A stretch of 6,416 nt of DNA. It comes from Candidatus Aenigmatarchaeota archaeon (GTDB taxonomy: Archaea; EX4484-52; B79-G9). A model generated the notes under the pieces. It made no database searches. It saw only the letters and a program-made list of their open reading frames with translations, and was not told where the DNA came from. Positions 1-4,075 of the stretch are shown one piece after another (the first letter of the stretch is position 1; each line of letters begins with the position of its first letter). The position numbers were made by a program, and so were the translations under genes. The stretch lies in contig JAGLIP010000053.1 in assembly GCA_023142905.1 (NCBI GenBank), positions 1 to 6,416 of the forward strand, written 5' to 3'.

Positions 1-1291
1 TCTTGTTTTTAGGATCCCATTTCGAAAATCGATACCAAATATCTTTATCAATTCCAAGTGCTTTCATGATGTAATTTATCAAATCAAGCGTCTTTTTGAA
101 CTCATCTTCAATCTGTTCCGAAGTACATATTATGTGCCCTTCAGCCAATGTAAACTGGCGAACCCTTATAAGCCCGTGCATCTCACCTGAAGCCTCGTTT
201 CGAAAAAGCGTTGATGTCTCGTTATATCTTAAAGGAAGGTCGCGATAGCTTCTTGACTTTGATTTGTATATCATAAACTGAAAAGGACAGGTCATTGGCC
301 TTAAAGCAAGAACTTCATCTTTCCCGTCAATTACAAACATGTCATCTTTGTAATGATCCCAATGTCCTGAAATCTTATATAACTCGCTTTTTGCCATAAA
401 CGGTGTTTTCGTAAGCAAATACCCTCGTCTCTCTTCCTCATCTTCCACAAATCTTTGAAGTATTTGTATAATCTTAGCGCCCTTCGGCATCAAAAGAGGA
501 AGCCCCTGCCCTACGGCTTCGTTTGTTGTAAAAAGCTCAAGCTCTCGCCCTATTTTGTTGTGGTCTCTTTTCTCTGCTCCCTCAACCATCAAAAGATATT
601 CTTTTAGCTCTTTTTTGCTGAAAAAAGCAGTTCCGTAAATTCTTTGCATGCTCTCTTTTTTCGAATCGCCGCGCCAATACGCCCCTGATGTCTTTGTAAG
701 CTTGAATGCGCTTACCGCACCGGTTGATAAAACATGAGGTCCCTTGCATAAATCCATGAATTTTCCTATTTTATAAAAAGACGGCACTTCACGCTTATGA
801 TCTTCAATAATTTCAATCTTGAACTTGTTTTTATCTTTTTTGTAAAATTCAATTGCTTTTTTTAGAGTCATCTCGCTTCGCTCAAAAGCATCATTTTTTT
901 TAATGATTTCTTTCATCTTTGCCTCGATTTTTTCAATATCATCTAAAGTAAATGGTTTTTCAACATAGAAATCATAATAAAAACCGTCATCTATTGCCGG
1001 CCCTATTGTGGGTTTTGCACCTCTGAACAATTCAACAACAGCACAAGCCAAAACATGCGCAGTTGAATGCCTTAAGGTTTCAAGTGCTTCTTTTGATTTT
1101 GTGGTTATAATTTCAACCTGCGCATTTTTTTCAATCGGTTTTGACAAATCCGCTGCTTCGCCGTCAATTTTGCCGAAAACAGCAGCCCTGCCAAGCCCTT
1201 CACCTATTGAAAACGCAATATCTTTTATTGTAGTACCTTTTGAAACATTTTTTTTCGACCCGTCCGGAAGCGTTACAACAACATCACTCAT
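1..1291 (-). CDS. thrS: Threonyl-tRNA synthetase, bacterial type (C-terminus cut by window edge)
   Basis: This gene charges tRNA-Thr with threonine in the cytoplasm. I translated 430 residues from the ATG at 1289-1291, and the frame is still open at base 1. In order: a TGS domain (about 1-62), the N2 editing domain with HSTAH (H75, H79) and C182-K-G-P-H186, then the class II catalytic core. The core shows GAYWRGDS (203-210), Zn ligands C335 (RPMTCP) and H386 (AEGH), and motif 2 FRNE with R364. These match E. coli ThrRS C334, H385 and R363 almost number for number. About 200 residues are missing, including the third Zn ligand, motif 3 and the anticodon-binding domain. The start is supported by AGGTGG five bases upstream. 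The editing domain is of bacterial type, not the DTD-like domain of most euryarchaeal ThrRS. The gene is divergent from the lipid operon. Identity is near certain. Confidence 0.97.
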   Translation of the reverse strand, partial: MSDVVVTLPDGSKKNVSKGTTIKDIAFSIGEGLGRAAVFGKIDGEAADLSKPIEKNAQVEIITTKSKEALETLRHSTAHVLACAVVELFRGAKPTIGPAIDDGFYYDFYVEKPFTLDDIEKIEAKMKEIIKKNDAFERSEMTLKKAIEFYKKDKNKFKIEIIEDHKREVPSFYKIGKFMDLCKGPHVLSTGAVSAFKLTKTSGAYWRGDSKKESMQRIYGTAFFSKKELKEYLLMVEGAEKRDHNKIGRELELFTTNEAVGQGLPLLMPKGAKIIQILQRFVEDEEERRGYLLTKTPFMAKSELYKISGHWDHYKDDMFVIDGKDEVLALRPMTCPFQFMIYKSKSRSYRDLPLRYNETSTLFRNEASGEMHGLIRVRQFTLAEGHIICTSEQIEDEFKKTLDLINYIMKALGIDKDIWYRFSKWDPKNK

Positions 1292-1296
1292 AAAAA

Positions 1297-1302
1297 CCAC
1301 CT
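1297..1302 (-). promoter_or_regulatory. Ribosome binding site of thrS
   Basis: Read on the minus strand this is AGGTGG, five bases before the thrS ATG. It matches the core of the archaeal GGAGGTGATC complement to the 16S 3' end and supports the chosen start. Confidence 0.7.
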
Positions 1303-1303
1303 G

Positions 1304-1317
1304 AATTAAATTTAATT
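1304..1317. repeat. 14-bp perfect palindrome AATTAAATTTAATT
   Basis: AATTAAATTTAATT is its own reverse complement. It lies between the candidate thrS TATA box and the ribosome site, at or beside the expected transcript start. A dimeric repressor site is possible. In DNA this AT-rich a chance palindrome is also quite possible. Confidence 0.4.
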
Positions 1318-1326
1318 GAAAAAAGA

Positions 1327-1334
1327 CTATAAAG
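1327..1334 (-). promoter_or_regulatory. Candidate archaeal TATA box for thrS
   Basis: The minus strand reads CTTTATAG here, 36-43 bases before the ATG. With the usual archaeal spacing of about 26 bases, transcription would start near 1304-1306. That leaves a leader of roughly 14 bases which just contains AGGTGG. The upstream bases are not clearly purine-rich, so a BRE is not evident. Confidence 0.45.
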
Positions 1335-1421
1335 TAATCGCATGAAACAGATATTGAATGCTGAAGAAAATAAGTGTTCAGTTTTTCCGTACTGTAAGAC
1401 ATCCACCCATATCAATCAATC

Positions 1422-1449
1422 AATTATTAAACATGCATGTTTATAAATT
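1422..1449. repeat. 28-bp inverted repeat in the divergent promoter region
   Basis: A perfect 16-bp palindrome, TAAACATGCATGTTTA (1428-1443), is flanked by AATT on both sides (1422-1425 and 1446-1449, AATT pairing with AATT). Only the pairs 1427/1444 and 1426/1445 fail to match. It spans both TATA-like elements upstream of the phosphatidyltransferase gene. That is where a repressor binding as a dimer would block the pre-initiation complex. The symmetry is seen directly; the operator role is inferred. Confidence 0.6.
1424..1431 (+). promoter_or_regulatory. Candidate TATA box for the phosphatidyltransferase-HAD-HD operon
   Basis: TTATTAAA is centred near 1428. Archaeal spacing would put the transcript start around 1454, giving a leader of about 10 bases that includes GTGAT before the ATG at 1464, the same short-leader design as thrS. 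A better-looking TTTATAAA at 1440-1447 would start transcription near 1470, inside the gene, so it is less suitable for this start codon. Confidence 0.4.
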
Positions 1450-1454
1450 TTTAA

Positions 1455-1459
1455 GTGAT
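1455..1459 (+). promoter_or_regulatory. GTGAT ribosome site that decides the start of the next gene
   Basis: GTGAT matches part of the archaeal GGAGGTGATC site and stands four bases before the ATG at 1464. The same GTG is in frame and could itself be a start codon. Reading it as a ribosome site favours 1464. Confidence 0.4.
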
Positions 1460-1463
1460 TTCA

Positions 1464-2084
1464 ATGCTTAAAAGCCGATATCCCAATATCTCAAAAAAAA
1501 TAAGCAATAATTTAGGCACTATATTTTCAAAAATACCAATATCCCCCACGACATGGACAATTCTATCCCTACTGTTTGCCTTTGTCGGATTTTTAGCACT
1601 TTACAAAAAATTCCTTTTTTACGGATTTTTGTTTTTCCTTGCCGCAGGATTCATCGATGCCGTGGACGGCGCTGTTGCGCGAAAGAAAAATAAAGAAACA
1701 AACTTGGGCGCATACATTGACGGAATAGCAGACCGGCTTGTAGAATCAATGCTTATTTTAGGCCTCATGTTCTACGGAATTCCCGAATTTTATATTCCAG
1801 GATACATCTGGCTTGCGATACTTTTGTTTTTCGGAAGCTGTATGACCACATTTGCAAAAGTATATGCAGACCACAGAAAAGCATTAACAGAAAAAGAACT
1901 TAAAAACATGGGCGGTATTCTTGAGCGTACAGAAAGAGTTTCACTTATTCTTGCAGGAATGCTTCTCGGATACCTATATGACGAAAAATATATAACATAT
2001 TCAATAGCACTCGCAGCAGCACTCGCAGCAGCAACATTTATGCAGCGGGTTCACTACACAATAAAACATGAAAAAAAGGAATGA
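1464..2084 (+). CDS. CDP-alcohol phosphatidyltransferase, archaetidylinositol-phosphate synthase/PgsA-like
   Basis: This integral membrane enzyme should transfer a polar headgroup onto a CDP-activated lipid, probably CDP-archaeol, releasing CMP. Its 206 residues show the complete family signature: D65xxD68-G69xxA72-R73, eight residues, G82xxxD86xxxD90. The four Asp bind the two metal ions. About six hydrophobic segments can be seen (roughly 30-47, 49-67, 94-107, 112-132, 159-173 and 176-193). A GGILERTER stretch (150-158) resembles the ERxER region of archaeal inositol-phosphate and PgsA-type enzymes. The N-terminus MLKSRYPNISKK followed by IPISPTTWT lines up with the family when ATG 1464 is used; GTG 1455 would add three residues. 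The stop overlaps an ATG of the HAD gene (ATGA at 2081-2084). The headgroup acceptor (inositol phosphate, glycerol phosphate or other) cannot be fixed from sequence alone. Confidence 0.88.
   Translation: MLKSRYPNISKKISNNLGTIFSKIPISPTTWTILSLLFAFVGFLALYKKFLFYGFLFFLAAGFIDAVDGAVARKKNKETNLGAYIDGIADRLVESMLILGLMFYGIPEFYIPGYIWLAILLFFGSCMTTFAKVYADHRKALTEKELKNMGGILERTERVSLILAGMLLGYLYDEKYITYSIALAAALAAATFMQRVHYTIKHEKKE
2076..2080 (+). promoter_or_regulatory. AAGGA ribosome site for the HAD gene
   Basis: AAGGA directly abuts the ATG at 2081 (spacing 0) but lies nine bases before the ATG at 2090. This makes 2090 the better start. Confidence 0.4.
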
Positions 2085-2089
2085 AAAAC

Positions 2090-2767
2090 ATGGCAAAAAA
2101 ACTTTTGGTATTCGACTTTGACGGCGTTCTTGTCACAGGTACAAATGAAGGATATATACGATGCTACATAAAGGCCATGAGGGATTCAGGCGCAATAGAC
2201 GAGACTCAAAAAGATTATGCAAGACAAAAAATAATTGAAAACTGGGGCAGCGACTATAGGACAGAAATCAGAAGCGTTGTTAAAGATCCAATACTATTCG
2301 AAAAAACACGCAAATTATACCTCTCTTTTCTTCAGACCGACCTATTTTTATCAACAGTAAAAAAAGCGCCGCACACAGACAGCGCATTGGACTTTATTTC
2401 TAAAAACGGATTTGTTCCAACAATTTTAAGCGGCTCACCGAAAGACCATATTTTGCGTGTAATGGACTATGTCAACATAAGCCCAGCACAGTTCATGGAA
2501 ATAAAATCCGGCTGCGATTACCCTAAAGAGCATCAAAAACCATCCCCTGTAATGCTTTTAGACCAAATGAAAAAATTTAAAGTTACCCTAAAAGACACCA
2601 CATATATTGGCGACGCGAAACAAGACATCTTACTGGCAAAGGCGGCAATGGTAACATCTGTTACCGTACTTACAGGAATCATTGACAGAAAAAGTGCAGA
2701 AAAACATAAAACAGATTTCATAATAAATGATTTAAACGAAATTGGAGATGTTTTAAAATGCATATAA
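2090..2767 (+). CDS. HAD-superfamily phosphatase, phosphoglycolate-phosphatase-like
   Basis: A soluble phosphomonoesterase of 225 residues, close to the usual length for this group. All four HAD motifs are visible: motif I D9-F-D11-G-V near the N-terminus (nucleophile D9, acid/base D11), motif II S114 in LSGSP, motif III K150 in QKPSP, and motif IV G174-D175-xxx-D179 (GDAKQD) binding Mg. The helical stretch between D11 and S114 fits a C1 cap, which sets substrate choice. ATG 2090 is preferred because AAGGA sits nine bases upstream and MAKKLLVFDFDG is the typical family beginning. ATG 2081 would add MKN and overlap the previous stop. The last 10 bases overlap the HD gene. The substrate is unknown. 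Given the neighbour, dephosphorylating a phosphorylated lipid headgroup or its precursor is possible, but this is inference only. Confidence 0.88.
   Translation: MAKKLLVFDFDGVLVTGTNEGYIRCYIKAMRDSGAIDETQKDYARQKIIENWGSDYRTEIRSVVKDPILFEKTRKLYLSFLQTDLFLSTVKKAPHTDSALDFISKNGFVPTILSGSPKDHILRVMDYVNISPAQFMEIKSGCDYPKEHQKPSPVMLLDQMKKFKVTLKDTTYIGDAKQDILLAKAAMVTSVTVLTGIIDRKSAEKHKTDFIINDLNEIGDVLKCI
2744..2750 (+). promoter_or_regulatory. Ribosome site GGAGATG for the HD gene
   Basis: GGAGATG differs by one base from the GGAGGTG core and lies seven bases before the ATG at 2758, inside the end of the HAD gene. It supports the overlapping start. Confidence 0.55.
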
Positions 2768-3933
2768 TAAAAGACCCGGTTCACAAAGACATTGTTATCT
2801 CAGACATAGAAACAATGCTTGTGGATTCACCTTCCGTACAGCGGCTTAGAAACATAAAGCAGTTGGGTCCAACGCATCTTGTCTATCCTTCTGCAATGCA
2901 CAGCCGTTTCGAGCATTCATTAGGCACAATGCATCTGGCAGGACAAGTTGCCGATGCCCTCAAAATTAAAGAAAACGAAAAACAAGAGCTAAAAATCGCA
3001 GGGCTCCTGCATGATATAGGGCATTTCCCATACTCCCACATACACCGTGTAGAAAATATGCTAAAACAACAAACAAAAAAAGGCCATGCAGACATAAGCA
3101 CAGACAAAATAATCGAAGAATATGAAGAACTTCTTGAAAAAAACAGCATTAATCCTAAAAGCATCACAATGCTTGTAAAAGGAAAAGGAAAATACGGACA
3201 AATACTCTCATCCGGCATTGATATTGACAAAATGGATTATCTTATGCGCGATGCATACTTTACAGGAACAGCCTACGGCCTTATAGATTTAAGCAGGCTT
3301 TTCTCAACAACAGTATTTAAAGACAGCACATTCGGATTTCTAAAAAAAGGGCTTAAAAACATTGAATCCGTAGTGCTTTCAAGACACCTTATGTTCTCTG
3401 CAGTCTATTATCACGAAACTGTCGAAATCGCAATGACGATGCTTGGAAGAAGCATACAAAATTTATGTGATTCGAGCACGCTTAAAATAGAATCCCTAAA
3501 AACAATGGACGATATTGACCTCGTATCTTTAATACGAAAAGAAAAAGAAAAAATCGGCCTTCTTGTAGACAAAAGAATGCTTTACAAAACAATAAGTTCC
3601 ATAAATTACAAAGAACTCGATAAAAGCACAAAAATACAATGCAACAGATTAAATGAAAACCCCAACGAGCTTAAGATAATTGAAAAAAACATTGCAAAAG
3701 AATTAAAATTAAATGCTGATGACTTTTTGGTGCATATACAGCCAACCCCAAAAAGCATTGAAAACACAAAAATATTTGATAATAACCGGTTTTTTGATCT
3801 TGAAACATTAAGCCCTCTTACAAAAACGCTTAAAGAAGAACAGATAAATGAGTGGAAATTGCTTCTCCTCTCAAAAAAAGAAAACATTGCATCAGGAAAA
3901 CAGGCAAAAAAAGTGTTTTTGGAAAATATCTAA
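2758..3933 (+). CDS. HD-domain phosphohydrolase, SAMHD1/YdhJ-like (COG1078)
   Basis: A 391-residue HD protein, probably a cytoplasmic dNTP triphosphohydrolase releasing nucleoside and triphosphate. By-eye alignment to human SAMHD1 puts every key position in place. Metal ligands are H53 (RFEHSLG), H85-D86 (HDIGH) and D157 (GIDIDKMDY). Further catalytic or binding residues are H89, H94, R50, K158, Y161 and D165. IKQLG (33-37) aligns with the SAMHD1 Q149/L150 region. V-Y217-Y-H219 aligns with A-Y374-Q-H376, where the Tyr excludes ribonucleotides. Residues from about 240 onward are Lys/Glu-rich and less conserved. The gene starts inside the HAD gene (10-base overlap) behind GGAGATG, so it is co-translated with it. 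No SAM domain or membrane segment is seen. Family and active site are confident. The true nucleotide substrate, and whether allosteric tetramerisation occurs, are not determined. Confidence 0.9.
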   Translation: MHIIKDPVHKDIVISDIETMLVDSPSVQRLRNIKQLGPTHLVYPSAMHSRFEHSLGTMHLAGQVADALKIKENEKQELKIAGLLHDIGHFPYSHIHRVENMLKQQTKKGHADISTDKIIEEYEELLEKNSINPKSITMLVKGKGKYGQILSSGIDIDKMDYLMRDAYFTGTAYGLIDLSRLFSTTVFKDSTFGFLKKGLKNIESVVLSRHLMFSAVYYHETVEIAMTMLGRSIQNLCDSSTLKIESLKTMDDIDLVSLIRKEKEKIGLLVDKRMLYKTISSINYKELDKSTKIQCNRLNENPNELKIIEKNIAKELKLNADDFLVHIQPTPKSIENTKIFDNNRFFDLETLSPLTKTLKEEQINEWKLLLLSKKENIASGKQAKKVFLENI

Positions 3934-3938
3934 AAAGA

Positions 3939-3946
3939 TATTTATA
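3939..3946 (+). promoter_or_regulatory. Candidate TATA box of the tRNA-Gln gene
   Basis: TATTTATA lies 28-35 bases before the tRNA 5' end and is preceded by the purine run AAAAAGA, which fits a BRE. It starts six bases after the HD stop codon. The predicted transcript start is near 3969, leaving a leader of about five bases. Confidence 0.5.
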
Positions 3947-3973
3947 GTTTTAAATAAAAACAACACTAATTAA

Positions 3974-4045
3974 AGCCCTGTAGTGTAGCGGTAATCATTC
4001 TGGCCTTTGAAGCCGGAGACCCAGGTTCGAGTCCTGGCGGGGCTA
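3974..4045 (+). tRNA. tRNA-Gln (anticodon UUG)
   Basis: A complete 72-nt cloverleaf folds by hand. The acceptor stem AGCCCTG (3974-3980) pairs with CGGGGCT (4038-4044), with one T-G wobble. U8 and A9 are followed by a three-pair D-stem (GTG with CAT). The anticodon stem CTGGC/GCCGG encloses the loop CTTTGAA with anticodon TTG at 4007-4009. The T-stem CCAGG/CCTGG encloses TTCGAGT, and the discriminator is A4045. The A1-U72 pair is usual for archaeal tRNA-Gln, which is normally made as Glu-tRNA-Gln and amidated by GatDE. CCA is not encoded and there is no intron. Confidence 0.97.
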
Positions 4046-4052
4046 TGTTCTC

Positions 4053-4059
4053 TTTTTTT
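4053..4059 (+). terminator. T7 run ending the tRNA transcript
   Basis: Seven T residues begin eight bases after the tRNA discriminator, followed by further T-rich sequence (TATTTATT). No hairpin precedes them apart from the tRNA itself, so this is an archaeal oligo-T terminator. The perfect palindrome TGTAGCTACA at 4066-4075 lies between it and the stop of the convergent surface-protein gene. No comparable T-run is seen on the minus strand here. Confidence 0.6.
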
Positions 4060-4075
4060 ATTTATTGTAGCTACA

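Noticed and set aside
1008..1304. Plus-strand open frame of 98 codons
   Set aside because: It lies inside the well-matched thrS on the other strand and has no ribosome site or recognisable domain.
1411..1424. Three ATCA units in tandem (ATCAATCAATCAAT)
   Set aside because: Too short and simple to call an iteron array or CRISPR-like repeat; no further units follow.
2883..3230. Minus-strand open frame rich in Ser, Cys and Phe within the HD gene
   Set aside because: Its composition is that of an antisense shadow of an A-rich gene. The HD protein on the plus strand has full motif support.
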